Shown here in pieces: positions 47,950-61,255 of a DNA stretch of 64,000 nt. Origin of the DNA: Epiperipatus broadwayi (taxonomy: Eukaryota > Onychophora > Udeonychophora > Euonychophora > Peripatidae); assembly GCA_028023455.1 (NCBI GenBank), contig JAQFVV010000071.1, forward strand, positions 4,790,650 through 4,854,649. The letters run 5' to 3'. The number at the start of each line of letters is the position of its first letter. Position 1 is the first letter of the stretch. Both the position numbers and the translations under genes were made by a program. Below the pieces are notes generated by a model. That model made no database searches, was not told the DNA's origin, and was given only the letters and a program-made list of their open reading frames with translations.

Positions 47950-48099
47950 TTACCAAGGCTGTAAACCTTAAGAATATGTGTGAGAAAATGCGAAGGTTCC
48001 CCTCTTTTCTTTCAAAGCATAAGCTTGTGGTTAAGACATGTAGAGGTCCCTATCTTCACATTTTCACACGCATCTTCTTAAGGTTTACAGCCTTGGTAA
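47950..48099. repeat. Hairpin repeat sharing sequence with the PLE region
   Basis: Arms 47950-48006 and 48044-48099 are reverse complements (caaggctgtaaaccttaaga / tcttaaggtttacagccttg). The right half, including aagcttgtggttaagac and tagaggtccct, matches 32022-32104 inside the broken PLE. Confidence 0.8.
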
Positions 48100-48375
48100 A
48101 TATTACAAGAAAAGTTTTCAAAGACTTTAATAAAATCATGTGATATATCATTCTATCATGCCTATTAATTCATAGCCATCATTCTGCCATGCCTTTGAAG
48201 TTATATTTAGGCTATAGATATATAATTACTTGGATTTTTTCAATTTATATTTACCATATGTTTTAGGAACAATAATTTACTCTATTTATGCTTATATATT
48301 TGACAAAGAGGGTTTTTAATAAATGTGACTTACTAGTTCTTGTTTATGAATCTGAGACTTGGATAATTATAGAGA

Positions 48376-48786
48376 TATTAATACTATCTATGTTCTTTAT
48401 TACTTTTCCAAAGCTTTTTTTTACAACCTAATATGACAGTTTTGATTGCACCAGCAATCTTCTTCAGAACTATAACAAACATAATACAAATATATGAATA
48501 TAAATATACATGAACATATACTTTTACATTTTATATATTATACATTTTACTCTTTTTAATATTCTATTTTTTATATATTCTATGTATAAAATGTATAAAT
48601 TATAATTAAATAATGATTATAAAATGTATATATATAAAATGTAAAAATATATATTCAAGTATGTATTTGTATTATGTTAGTTATAGTTCTGAAGAAGGTT
48701 GCTGGAGCAATCGAAACTGCCATATTAGGTTGTAAAAAAGGTATTGTAAAAGTAATAAAAAACATAAATGACGTTAATATTATATG
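48376..48786. repeat. Palindromic repeat with stem-loop motifs in both arms
   Basis: Arms 48376-48500 and 48655-48786 are reverse complements (tacaacctaatatgacag / ctgccatattaggttgta). Each arm contains the CTGAAGAAG...GAAAC motif; the right-arm copy (48689-48717) is intact. The AT-rich centre has no ORF. Confidence 0.8.
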
Positions 48787-48835
48787 GATTTTGCAATGCG
48801 ATAGAAAAGATAAAGTTATATAAAAATACTTATAG

Positions 48836-49180
48836 AGAGATCTATGTTAGGAATAGTAAGAAGGAATCAGAAATAAAGTCCATGAATTAGAAACAAACCA
48901 GTATCATTGATATGACTAAAAGAATTAAGAACTGAAATGGAGTTCAGCATAACACATATCTAGAAGAAATGATAATAAATAGAAAATTGAAGTTTTAAAC
49001 TGTATCCCAAGAGATTGAAAAAGATCTAGAAATGGACTTTATGTGAGATATATAGAAGAAATAAGGAGTTTGTTGAATGGATGTGTAAAATATATTATGA
49101 ATTAGAGAAACTGGATTAAACTTGGAGAGTCATCCATCCTGTAATGGACTGATAATACCTGAAAATGATTATAATGAATT
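48836..49180 (+). mobile_element. RTE-like LINE 3' terminal fragment
   Basis: In broken frames it reads TKRIKN, ELKWSSA-HI, then DLEMDFM. The nucleotide end ggattaaacttggagagtca, tcctgtaatggactgataat matches the 14594-14760 end. Upstream traces (RNSKKESEIKS) fit the preceding LINE block. Many stops. Confidence 0.6.
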
Positions 49181-49325
49181 CACTCTATTTATCCTACTTC
49201 AGAATATATTTATTTAAGTAATGAATTGACAATAAATGTTAATGCTATAATACATGTGGAAAATCTTGAATTCTGGTTACTTGAATTCATACGTGGGGGC
49301 GCTGAAATACTTCCGCTTTTACATT

Positions 49326-49527
49326 GCGAAGAGATAAGGGGGACTTAGATATAAAGGCCATAGAGTTGACAAAGATTATGTTGTGGAAATGGGATGGGGC
49401 AGAATATGGGAAGACTTAAGAGTGGGAAATGGAAAATAAAGTGGCTAACAGGTTTATCCGGGCATAATTGCTGAGATATTCTTGACTTCGTTTAAGGAGA
49501 AGTCAAATACGTCACATCACATCACTT
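49326..49527 (+). repeat. Dispersed repeat (family I), copy 1
   Basis: About 200 bp, roughly 90 percent identical by eye to 58529-58730 (both read gataagggggacttagat, ggaaatgggatgg, aagtggctaacagg, aattgctgagatattcttga). A short frame, LDIKVIELTKIMLWKWDG, is open in the other copy; its identity is unknown. Confidence 0.8.
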
Positions 49528-49699
49528 CACATTTAACAATCATTCTAATTTTTCTATATTATTAAGCTAAAATGCTTCTTCATTTCTCAATATTACATTA
49601 AAAAATTCCAGAATACAGTAAATAAGATAAATTACTGTTTCTAAAAGCACATGATGAATGTAAATAAAGAGAGTCATGTGATATGTGTTAATATATATA

Positions 49700-49960
49700 A
49701 ATTTAGCCTAGGTGTTAAAGCGTTATCTTAAATTTCAGATTCATAAATCTAAAGGTTATTCTTTTAATTATTATGGTAAATTGTCCTAGAATCTAAAGCC
49801 CTTTTGGAAATATAACTTAACTGGTTATGACATCATCTTAAATTCTGTATTCATAATTCTAAAGTTTGTTAATTCAGCCCTCATAGCGAACCATCATTGG
49901 TCAAATCAATCCTCCAAAAAGAGAGGAGAAAACACTGTTCAAAATATTGTGTTCTGTTCT
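49700..49960 (+). repeat. Family H, decayed head region duplicated
   Basis: Two imperfect copies of a head-like block, gttaaagcgttatcttaaat and ggttatgacatcatcttaaa, each followed by ttcataa(a)tctaaag. They match the tRNA-like head of the copies at 54845 and 27990. The first carries a degenerate A box. Confidence 0.5.
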
Positions 49961-49974
49961 TAATATGTATAATT

Positions 49975-50084
49975 TTTTTTTTCATATGTCATAGCATCGG
50001 CCGGGAGGCGAACCCATAACCGTCTGCAACCAACTACTTGCTTGCAAGGCGGCTGCGCTGACCTCTCGGCTAACAACGCTTGAC
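49975..50084 (-). mobile_element. tRNA-derived SINE, subfamily A
   Basis: Minus-strand, near-consensus copy: gtcaagcgttgttagccgag at 50084, poly-A at 49975. The flanks share only a short aattt, so the duplication is uncertain. Confidence 0.9.
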
Positions 50085-50780
50085 AATTTGTTTAGTTTGA
50101 GTTATATTAACAATAAAAGTAATTATTTCTCAGCTTGAAAGCTGAAGAAAAAAAACATTTAATATGTATTAAAAGAATTGCATAAATTATACTATAAAAA
50201 TGAATTCAAAACTCTTTTTTTTCTTTTAGATTTTTATATCAATAAAACAGAATTATTTTAATGTATTCAAAGACAAAAGCAAGCCTGCAGCAATCAGTAA
50301 TTAATTATTTTGATTTTATGCAATTTTTATTAAATTGAAAACTAAATTAATTACAAACTATTTATTCCAACTAAAGTGAAAGAAATAAAATATCACCAAG
50401 TAGAAACTACTGTTTGCAAATTAAAAATGAAATCATTTTGGAGCTGACATAACAATGCCTATAAAGAGAGTAGTACTTAATGTCAAATCAAGACAAAACA
50501 GTTAATTGCTTTATTAAAAGAATGGTAATTGTGTTTGCCTCAGTAAAATTTTAATATTCAGCATGTAAATAAAATATTTGAAATCTAAAAATATTTCTCT
50601 TAATTTATTTAATTAAATATTCAAAAAGTTTTGTAATTTAAAAAAAAAAAAAGTTTTATAGAATATTATACATTCGATAAATATCATTTATAATCAATTT
50701 AGAAAAATATACTGCTTAATACAGTTGGAGCTGCGAGTTACACTGTATTTTGCTCCAAACCTCCGTTACAATTGTATTTA
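50085..50780. other. AT-rich region, nothing recognised
   Basis: No ORF or repeat match. Confidence 0.5.
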
Positions 50781-50784
50781 TATG

Positions 50785-51095
50785 TATGTTGGACTATTTT
50801 TATCAACTAATATGAGTATTTAATGTCTTTAGAAAAATTTAACTTTATTTAAACATTCCAAATACATTCGATTTTTAGTAATAGCACATCAAATAGGTTA
50901 TTACATGCACTATGTTTCGAGAGGTATCAGGCCAGTAACACCTGAAGAAGAGGGGAGAATAATATCTCTCGAAACATTGCGTATATACTAACCTGTTTGA
51001 TGTGACAGTTGAATACATTTTGAATGTTTAAGCAAAGTTACATTTTTCTAAAGTTCAATACTCATATTAGATGATGGAAATATTTCAATATACAA
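50785..51095. repeat. Palindromic family H tails
   Basis: The left part (50785-50930) is the reverse complement of the right part (50960-51095). Blocks such as aacctgtttgatgtg, ctcatattagatgatggaaa recur in the other family H copies. The centre holds CTGAAGA...CTCTC-GAAAC (50942-50975). Confidence 0.75.
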
Positions 51096-52025
51096 ACGCA
51101 TCTGAAACACAATTATCACAAACCTACAGGATAACACAACATGTGAAATGTATATAGGGTAAAATAGCTCTTATTTTGCTGGCAAGCTTTAATTATAACA
51201 CAATGAGAATTGTTTATTATATTATAAGTATACAGTCAGTACTTTTCAACATGCGTAGCGTATATGTATACCAGGTGCTTTATGTGTATATTAACATATG
51301 TAAATTAAAATTATAATATTAACACAATTTAAAAAATAATAAGGTAATTAATAATAAATTGAGAAATCACATTTTTATAAATATTTACAGTGCTATGTAT
51401 GTTCAATCATTCCCAATTCTTTTTCATCATAATTAAATACCTGTTTTGTAGATTTTTTTTCTTCAATATTTTTTTAAAATTCTAAAGAAACAGATTACCA
51501 GATGCAGGTTCACCGATTAATTTACTATTTTTAAGACTGTGAGTTTCATAATCAATTCAACCATCTCCTATTTTCAGTGAATAGTTTGAAATTGTGTGAT
51601 CCAGATTTTGGCTAAATTTGTCATAGAGACTTAAGACTTTCTGATGCAATACAAGATTGTCAACCACAATGTTCATATCATTTAACCATATATTTAAAAA
51701 TATTTTTTTTCTTTTAGCCCCAAAATTATCCATTACTTTAGTTATATCTTTAGCTGTTTCAGCAACACAAACAGATGAGTAGTATATTCTCTCAAAACAT
51801 ATGGCTAATTTCTAATAAAAATACTTTACAACTTTTTTTTTGTATTTATTGCAATCCATTTTACTAAAAATATGATAAACACTATATACAGTATAAAAAA
51901 ATTTCAAAAAAAAAAAAAGGGCAAAGAAAAAATTCTGTATATATGCTTTTTTAACTACATTACTGAATTGAATTTAAATTGTGAAGAAAACATGATTTAA
52001 TAAATTCATCTTTAAGATTTGAGAA
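51096..52025. other. AT-rich region, nothing recognised
   Basis: Poly-A and poly-T tracts, no family match. Confidence 0.5.
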
Positions 52026-52480
52026 TGTTACCTTTAACAGAGGCAAAATTTTCCATACAGTACTGTCACCCAATAGAGAGTTTGCCTTTGTTATAACCAT
52101 TTGTGTATTCAAACAAGAAAAACTGACTATATGTATTGCCACTCAATGCAAGCCAGAGTAATCAATGAATTCCAGAAGGCTTGTGCATAAAATCCCCATC
52201 TAGTGCCTACTCATCCAATATTCCCAGACTCCTAAGATCTAGGTGCAGTGCTCTCAGATCCAAGGCTCCCCTCTGATGAAGGCTACAAGCCAGAAACTAG
52301 TCTGGTGATATTGGATGAGTAGGCACTAGATGGGAATTTTATGCACAAGCCTTCTGGCATCCATTGATTACTCTGGCTTGCACTAAGTGGCAATATGTAT
52401 AGAGAGTTTGGCCTGTTTGAGTAACAGTTAAGAGCAAGCATAAGAAATGGTGGTCATGTGATGTTTATTGGCTTAAAAAC
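52026..52480. repeat. Family B repeat, rearranged inverted copy
   Basis: An aggcaaaattttccatacag fragment precedes a fuller copy from about 52110. The two halves read as inverted repeats (gcataaaatccccatctagt / actagatgggaattttatgc) around a ctaagatctaggtgcagtgc centre. A hammerhead-like core lies on the plus strand at 52273-52297, with stem II GGCT/AGCC, a GTC triplet (52300-52302) and an outer ATCCAA/TTGGAT stem; the inner stem I is weak. Confidence 0.8.
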
Positions 52481-53868
52481 ACTTGTGTAAGCATAGGAAA
52501 TGGTGATCCTGTTATGTTTAATGTTACATTTACTGAAAAAAAAATTGCTGCCATCATACCAAAATTCATAAAATTTAATAAACGGAAATATCAAGGTTTT
52601 ATTATTTGTTTGCTTTCTTATTGTTTATATATATATGGTCTGTGTATAATTGAAATCATGTTGTTTGATACAACATGATTCATGGTTTCACCTTATATAA
52701 ATCACATCACTCCTGCCAACTTAAAATTAACCAACAGATTCTCAGCAATTTATTGTCAAGGCAACAACAGAATGCTGATATTTTATTATTTAATTTTAAG
52801 CAGTGATTAGTATAATGTAATTTGTATATAATAATCAATTACCTGAGTGCATTTAGGCTTTACAATAATTAAAGCATTGACTACTACTTTGAACATTGTA
52901 AAAAAATAATTATATTAAGAATCAACCCTTCAGCTACCAACAATGTCAATCTGTAGTCTTAATAAAAATAAGTATCTATTAATCTACCTTTAAAAAGTTT
53001 ATTTTGGCCTATTTAGTGGCATTTATTTAAACCATCTAGCCAGTTTAAACTCTCAATCAGTTTCATTTATTTATTACTATGCATGACTTATTAAAAGTCT
53101 TCTTAAATCATGATAATAAGTAGATTTCCATTTATTATCTGCAAGTTGCCATGGCAATAGATTGCTGACATTTTATTGGTTTATTTTAAAGATTGGCTGA
53201 GATTATTTGATTTATATATAATAATGTGAACTTATGGTTTGTTGAATAATATTTATATAAATACTAGTAGTAACAGGTATTTGTATAGAACAGGAAAAAA
53301 AATTAAAGATGTTTGCTAATTATTTGTAAAACACAAATACATCCACATACATAACACACTGGCATTTAGTCTGTTTATTTGTCACTTTTCTAGGATGCTT
53401 ATTCACTACTGCAATCTCTTTTTTAGAAATACTTCATATCTTGCTTATTGTAATATATTGTTCTATTTTATTCTCCGCCATAATACAGAAAGCTGGAGAA
53501 CATACTGATTGGGCTTATGAACTTTATGAAGCATCCTTAAATAAAATTTTCTCACAACCTTAAGACTATACCAATGCAAGTTCATGTTTTATGTCCATTA
53601 CAATAAAAGAATTTTTAACTGCAAAATTTGACCATCAATAATCTGAAGCAATAAAGATGCTATTGGTATCTACATTTTTCACTATCAACTTTAAATCCAG
53701 GCTTTGTTTACTTTATAATGAGTCAACACACTATTTTCATTTATTCTTTAACATTCATACTAAGTTTCTTCAAATCTTTTTATATTTCAAGCTGTGTGTT
53801 ATCATAGTTTATGTATTAATAATAATAATAGTGTTTAGTAGTATGTAATAATGCATGACATGGATACA
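52481..53868. other. AT-rich region with two related decayed fragments
   Basis: The segments 52745-52850 and 53148-53240 resemble each other (aatgctgatattttattatt / attgctgacattttattggt) and carry family G-like gtcaaggcaac or gccatggcaat blocks. The ORF at 53657-53848 has no family match. Confidence 0.4.
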
Positions 53869-53869
53869 T

Positions 53870-54306
<437 letters not shown>

Positions 54307-54840
54307 TCAACAATAAAATGAATAAGTAAGGAAACAGTAGTTAGTCTTATAAAAATAGCCTACTTAATTATATCAGTTTTAACTATAGCATCTCGTTCTA
54401 TGTATACATTCCTTTAAAGAATAATGAGATGACATCTTATACGTACTTTCTTATATAGCATACTTAATTAAATTATTAAAATCAATAAAAGTCATGTTAC
54501 ATTCCTAGTACATCTTTGTGATTCAATTTATCCAGCATATATAGTAAGAAAGAGCATATTGAAAAGAAGAAATTATTAAAATAACTACATGTACATAAAT
54601 ATTATAATTGTAATAAAAAAAAATTACTTAAAATATATTTTCTTCTTTTGGCTAATACTACCTTATACATCTTAAAGTCTTTTTATTATAAGTCTCTAGT
54701 TTAGGTAGAATGATTTTCAGTATTATTTATTTACCTGCAGTTTAAGAGCAGTTGTATATCGAACTTCTTTATTTGCTATGAAAATATAAACTGATTTCTT
54801 TTAATCTATTTGTCTTCATACTTGTATTGATGATATTATT
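54307..54840. other. AT-rich region, nothing recognised
   Basis: No feature that I can support. Confidence 0.5.
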
Positions 54841-54844
54841 ATAG

Positions 54845-55110
54845 TTGATTGAATAACTTAGGTAGAGTGTTATCTTAAAATCAAGAGTTTATAAATCTAA
54901 AGGTCCTAGGTTTGATTCTGTTGCTAGTAATGTTTGTTACTGTTTGGGCCAGAAACAGCCAAGAAAAGAGAATATCATTCAAAATGTTAGAATGTATACT
55001 AACTTAAATATACTTGAAACTTTAAATAAAATTTGCATTTTCTAAAAACATATAACAATTAATATTAGATGATAAAAATAGTCCAACATACAATTATAAC
55101 TATAGACTAC
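54845..55110 (+). repeat. Family H tRNA-headed repeat, fairly complete
   Basis: The head (taggtagagtgttatcttaa, then a B-box-like ggtcctaggtttgattctg at 54901-54919) precedes a body with ggccagaaacagccaagaaa, a tactaacttaaatatacttg block, and the tail attagatgataaaaatagtc, caacata. The order equals the other copies. This is a SINE-type layout: tRNA-like head, body, tail. Confidence 0.65.
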
Positions 55111-55568
55111 TTAGATTGATTTTTCTTTCTTTTTTTTTCAAAATATCTGATGTCATGTCATATGATAATCTCAAATCAAATATTGCTGAGACTTTCTATA
55201 TGCAAATACTATTAAAATTTCACATTTGCATTAGATAAATCACTATGCAAAAACAATTCTAACACTGCATTCATTTTAAAAAATCTTCGGGTTTTTATGT
55301 TTATCTTTTCTTATTTTTTCTATCTCTGAATTTTATTACTTCAGTTATAAACCATCATTTTTGTTTTTTTAAAACTCACTCAAGCCTGGAATTTTCTTTA
55401 ATCTTGAGAGTTCCCTGAAACACAACTGATTTTTCAAACCTTGTCTTTGTTATTTTTCTGAAATATTTTTAGAAATTTTTCAATTAACTCCTTGTTTTTT
55501 GTCCTTTTTTTTGTATATTTTCTTCAATTACATCATTTATCAAAAATACTTATTTATCATTAAATGTT

Positions 55569-55709
55569 TACATTCGAATATCAGCCTTTCAAGCTAATTG
55601 TGCAAACGCTTTGCGGGTGTTAATAATAAATGAATACTTTCTCACCAATTATTATTAACACTCGCAAAGCGTTTGTACAATTAGCTTGAAAGGCTGATAT
55701 TCAAATGTA
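55569..55709. other. Near-perfect 60-bp stem hairpin
   Basis: Left arm 55569-55629 and right arm about 55649-55709 differ at only about three positions, each of which would still pair as G-U in RNA from one of the two strands. The loop is about 19 nt. No related copy is visible elsewhere in the window. Candidates are a young miniature inverted-repeat transposon or a long hairpin RNA precursor. Confidence 0.85.
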
Positions 55710-58095
55710 AATACAATTGTATACAGACGCTATATAAAAAATAAATGCTTATTTATATACATTAAATGTTTATTAAATTTTATAAAAAACCTAAGGTAAA
55801 ATAAAATGTTTTAAAAATAAAATATTAGCAGTAAAAATAATAAAAAAGAGGAATAATTATTATCAACTTAAAGAATTTTATTTCAGTTTTCTGTCTACAA
55901 AAATGTACTTAATAAAAAAAAATTATTTTAATTCAAAAACAAAATCATTTTCTGCTTGAAATCATATATATTTTCAACAGACTATCCCCCCCCCCAAAAA
56001 AAAAGACATATATTCAAGCAAAAACTATATATAAACATTACATACTTACTGAGAAATAAATATTTAATAAAGTTATAAAAAATAAATTTTTTTGTAAACA
56101 TTTGTAAAAAAAAAGGCTGTACAATCATAGAAATATGTTTTCTTCTAATAAGAATTGATATCTTCTTTCTTTGATATACTGATTCTGATAATATTCAGGC
56201 ACAATAATTATAACTAAAATCTTAATAATTAATCGATTTTAAATTGTGAAACTTGCTTAAAAGATAATTTTTATTCAAAGTTTTACCAATGGATTTGATT
56301 ATTAAATATGCATATTGAAGAGTTATCAGGAGTTATCTGGGATACTACAGCTTATGGTTAAAATCCTCCAAATTATTTTGTAATCTCAGTTTTTTTAGTA
56401 AAGTTCTTTAAAGATCTTTATTATTTTTAATTTGTTTTTTTTTTTTACAATTCTCACTGTATTATCCTATGATATCAATTTTAATTTCTGTTTCATCTTA
56501 ATCAATCCTTTTCAAATTTATCTTTAATTCTTTTATTTTAATGTACAGTTTATTTGCTTTATCATGGCCATTTGTTTTTTTGCTGGAAAATCAGTAGCTA
56601 TATTATAGATTATACTCAGAAGTTGCAGAAAGTGGAGGTGTTTTTTTTTGTAAATTAACTTCTCTATTACTCTATTCACTTCTCAATGTTTTTGTTTCAT
56701 GAAAATAAGTTTTCTCCTAGTGAGTGTTAAGTACATATTCTAGATTATTTGTTATGAATGTATCTAAAGCCATTGCACAATAAGCACTATTGAATATTGT
56801 AAAAATATGGTAGTAATATAAAGTTCACCAAAAATGAACTTTAGATTTTTTATTGTTACCAAGCATTCCTTTTTTTGAATATTGATCATTTAAAGTATAG
56901 TTTGCTGCATATTTTGATAATAAATGATATTAAATGTGTCAAACTGATATCACTTGGTTTTTTGCTAAATGATATCCATAAATAAGTTGTACATTGTACT
57001 TTCTTGCAATTAAAATCGTCCAATTTTTTTTTTTTTTGTTGTTGTTGTCTGTAGTAGAAAGTATACTCATCTGATATAAAATCTAAATAATTTTAAACTG
57101 ATTTCTAATTACTAACATTTCATTGTTAACATTTTCATCTTCACTATATCAAGATTTTCTTACTTTATAAATACGATAACCTATATTCTAATAGTGACTT
57201 CTTATGGCTGCTCTAATCTTATATTTTTATATAGCAACCTCAGCAACAAATATCTGGGATCATTATAGCCACGTTGTAAGTAATTGAGAAATATAGTTTT
57301 GATTCCACTTAAAATGCTTGTTTATTCCTACTGATCTGAAGAAACATATATAACATATTTCTGTTTTTGCTTACATTTTAAACATAATAAAATATATTGA
57401 AGTAGTTTATGACTGCTATCTTCTACATAATTGAAGTGCTATTTCATGGTTGGTGTGATTATGATTAGCTGACAACATTAGGTGCTTAACATATATATAA
57501 ATAATAAGATATTAAAAAAAAGCAATAGAAAATAAGCAGTTTTTTAAAGCAAAGTTATAAATATAATTTAAAAAGTAATCTTTTTATAAAGACTTCCTAG
57601 TGGAGAAAATGTGAAACAATATAGATGTCAATAAAAGTTAAGAAATAAATCAATATATTGCATTTATATATGGCACCTCATGATTGCCAAATCCATAATT
57701 ATGGGGTGTGATCTCACATGAAGTTTAATTACCACATATTACTCCAAATATTCATGGCATAATGACATACATGCATCATATAAACATAAAATATCTTATT
57801 GAGTTATTTATAATTTTAGTTAATTTCAAATGCAGTATTTTGTATCGAGTGATGCATGCATGTGGCAAAAATATATTTGAAACCATAATGATTTTAATAA
57901 GCATGTAAATAATTTTATGGCTTATCAAATATGTAAAGTTAAAAATATAAATATACTTCATGCATGAAAGGGTGAAAAGTTATGACAAATGATTCTTTAA
58001 GAATTTTGCATGTAAATCACCTACTTGTTTGTTCAATGAAATTTAAAATTATAAAAGAATAAAACCATAAATCAGATTGTTTCCTATTATTATAT
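55710..58095. other. AT-rich region, nothing recognised
   Basis: About 2.4 kb of AT-rich sequence with homopolymer runs (C run near 55985, several poly-T). Short ORFs only. Confidence 0.5.
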
Positions 58096-58850
58096 AAAAT
58101 AATCAAAAAATAATAATTCTTTACAACAGCTATATAATCAAATAATAATTTTATACGTAAAAAGCTTTTTTCAGCACCTGCTTTGGTGCCCTTTTCAAAT
58201 GTTACTAATCTATTTAACGTTAATGAATCATCTGACATAAAACCATCCAGTGTCCAATATGGAATTAAAACAAGCAATAATAATATAAATAATTAAAACA
58301 AATCAGAACCTTCATATATAAATTCAATAATTACAAAACAATTACATTGATTATATTATAACAATATGTTAAACAATATTGCATACATTTTTTATACAAT
58401 TATATGTTATTATTATTGTTTGTTTTAATTCCATTATTGGACACTGGGTGGTTTTATGGAAGAATAAATATGAAAAAAGTGATTATACAGAAAGTGGATT
58501 ATTGGTTTTTATGCTGAGTTTAGGAAAAGATAAGGGGGATTTAGATATAAAGGTTATAGAGTTGACAAAGATTATGTTGTGGAAATGGGATGGAGCAGAA
58601 TATGGGAAAATTTAGTGTGGGGAATGGAAAATAAAGTGGCTAACAGGTTTATCTGGGCATAATTGCTGAGATATTCTTGACTTTGTTTAAGGAGAAGCCA
58701 TAATACATCACATCACATAATGTTTAATAGATTAGTAACATTTGAAAATGGCACCAAAGCAGGTGCTGAAAAAAGCTTTTTATAGATAAAATTATTATTT
58801 GATTATATAGCTGTTGTAAAAAAAAATATTATTATTTTTTTATTATTTTG
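58096..58850. repeat. Inverted repeat element split by a family I insertion
   Basis: The left arm (58096-58290) pairs with two separate pieces of the right arm: 58395-58455 (gttttaattccattattgga) and 58728-58850 (ttaatagattagtaacattt, caccaaagcaggtgctgaaa). Between those pieces lie about 270 bp that include the family I repeat, absent from the left arm, so family I inserted after the arms formed. Confidence 0.8.
58456..58727 (+). mobile_element. Family I insertion, copy 2
   Basis: Its 58529-58730 part is nearly the same as 49326-49527. The left part (58456-58528) is not shared with the 49-kb copy. The frame LLVFMLSLGKDKGDLDIKVI, ELTKIMLWKWDGAEYGKI is open but ends in a stop at 58613. The element type is unknown. 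Confidence 0.65.
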
Positions 58851-60385
58851 TGAAAGAGCAGTGTAAGGATTTTTTATTCCTTTCCAATTTTTGATATTAC
58901 ATAAAAACAGCATAGGAGACAATAACTATAAAAAAATTTTAATTAAATTTTATTTAATTATCAATAATCATAAAGATTGTTCTATACAATGAAATTATTT
59001 ATGTAGAGAAAATATTTTAATTCTCATGCAAAATAGATATTTAAAATGTTTTGAAAAAAAATCTTATACCAGGCAAATATAAAAACATTGACTCATATAA
59101 AACAAATAAAAATATATTTTAAAAAAATATATGCAAATTAATACAAAATTATAACACTAAAAATGAAATTATTAACATTTCAACTAGTTTATAATCTAGC
59201 ATAATTAATTTATTTAAATAAAAGAATGAGTTATTGAAACTTACCATTACATAATGATGCAATTGATATTAAATATATGTAGCAATAAAATTTGAGATAA
59301 AAATAGCATAAAATAGTAAATAAGTATAACATAATGTAACAAATTTTAATTTTAAATATACTTCTGATTTGTTCTAAATATGAGAATCAAAAAAGTTAAC
59401 TTATGAAAGTTATGATTGAAAAAATTGTAGCATAGATAGATGGTGTGTGTCTGAGAGATATATTCATTACTTAATTGCAAATAATATATATAATATTTTA
59501 TAATAAATGTTGTTTTATTGTGCATTAGAAACCAAAAATAATTATTTTTTTCAACCATAATTTGGGTTTTTAGATTTAATTTAAAATAAAAGCATAGGAC
59601 ATTCAGAAATTAATTAACTAGATTTGCATGGACAGCAATGATTTCATGCAGATTTTGCATTTTTGGGCATTATAATGATATTGTGATCAACATATTCTCC
59701 TCTATGTTGTTTTAAGTCTTTCTACAACTTATATTACCATGCAATTCTATTTTACATATTTACAAATTTAAAATTATTAGGTGAAAATAATCTGAAGATG
59801 GCAGCATTATATGGATCTTTTAGATAAGGATAATAGCCTAATTTTCATGATAGTATCATAAAGGAGGTGGCACTAGATGTCAATAGAAATGATAATTTCT
59901 GATTGGTGAACTATTTTATGTCTGAAACCAAATCACCAAATAATTTACATTTCTAAAGAAAAATTATAATTTCAGTAATTTGTTAACAAATTAAAGGTTA
60001 TTATGCAATATTTTTTTAAACAACTTATTTTAAACCAAAAATTTACCTTGCTAATAGATTTTCTTTCAAACAGTTTATTTTAAAAAAAAAAACAACCATT
60101 AAAAAGTTCATTTCGACAAAGAAGAAGCAGTTTCTACAGATTAACTAAAATTGCCTTTAGAAAATATTTTTAAATTTTTTTAATAATAATAAATAATATT
60201 ACTCAATAAAATTTTACTTCCTTTCTTTAGCTATGCAATTCTATCAATAATGTTAATATGCTTAAAAGAAATGATTAAATTTTGAATGACAATACAAATA
60301 ATTTGCTGAACATTGTTTTCTACCTGGGGGAGGGGGTATAGTTACAGCATTTCAACTTATCAGCCAATTCTGGTATTATTATTGG
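58851..60385. other. AT-rich region, nothing recognised
   Basis: No coding or repeat signal. A G-rich run lies near 60327-60337. Confidence 0.5.
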
Positions 60386-60387
60386 AA

Positions 60388-60665
60388 AATAACATGACTT
60401 TAATACTCCCAGGTTGATATGTAAATAGGTAATTTACAAATTCCACTTCCAAGACAAAGCTATGCTTGGATTCTGTTCATGATTTCGATGCATGGAATAA
60501 TAAAATAGGTGTTGAGCACAATAACAGGAAAAAAAAATTAAAGAGGCATGATTTATTACTAATAACATCTACACAATAAATAAAAAAGACTCTTGTCCTG
60601 GAAGTGGAATATGTAAATGATGTATTTACATATTAACCAAAGAATATTAAGGTCATGTTTTCTTC
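60388..60665. repeat. Small inverted repeat element related to family F
   Basis: Arms around 60388-60455 and 60590-60665 are reverse complements (aattccacttccaagacaaa / cttgtcctggaagtggaat; taacatgactttaatact / gaatattaaggtcatgtttt). The block aattaaagaggc... aaaaaagactcttg matches the right interior of 8932-9723. Confidence 0.7.
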
Positions 60666-61005
60666 AATAACATCAGTTTGGCCAATTAGTTGAAGCATTA
60701 TGATTATGACCACATCCCTTTAGATCCAAAAAATTCTCAACAAATTATTTGTAAACAAGCATCTATTTTTATAGCGCGATGTTTATAATTGTAATTCACT
60801 AAATCATTTATTATTGAACAAATTATTTGGTAAATTGTCAAACAAAATTTAATCTTTTCTTGTAAGCATATTAATGTTATTGATAGAATAAATAATATAT
60901 TAACTTTTTAATACATCTAATACTTATTCTACTACCTTTTTGAATGGATAAATTATATCTAATAAAAATACAAATTTCTTCTGCTACAAATTATAAACTA
61001 ATAAA

Positions 61006-61255
61006 AATCACATGACCACCATCTTTTATGCTTGTGTATAACTGTTGCTAAAACAGGCAAAACTCACTATATGTATGCTACACACAGCAAGTTAGAGTAA
61101 TCAATGGATGCCAGAAGGCTTGTGAATAAAATCCTCCATCTAGTGCCTACTCATCCAGGCACCAGATGGGGATTTTATGCACAAGCCTTCTGGCATCCAT
61201 TGATTACTCTAGTGTGCTGTGTGTGGCATACGTATAGTGAGTTTTGCCTGTTTAA
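61006..61255. repeat. Family B repeat, minimal palindromic copy
   Basis: It keeps the inverted ends (aggcaaaactcactatatg / catacgtatagtgagttttg) and the flanking acacacagcaagttagagtaa / attactctagtgtgctgtgtg, but the centre with the ribozyme is deleted. The ORF at 61104-61313 is an artefact. Confidence 0.82.
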
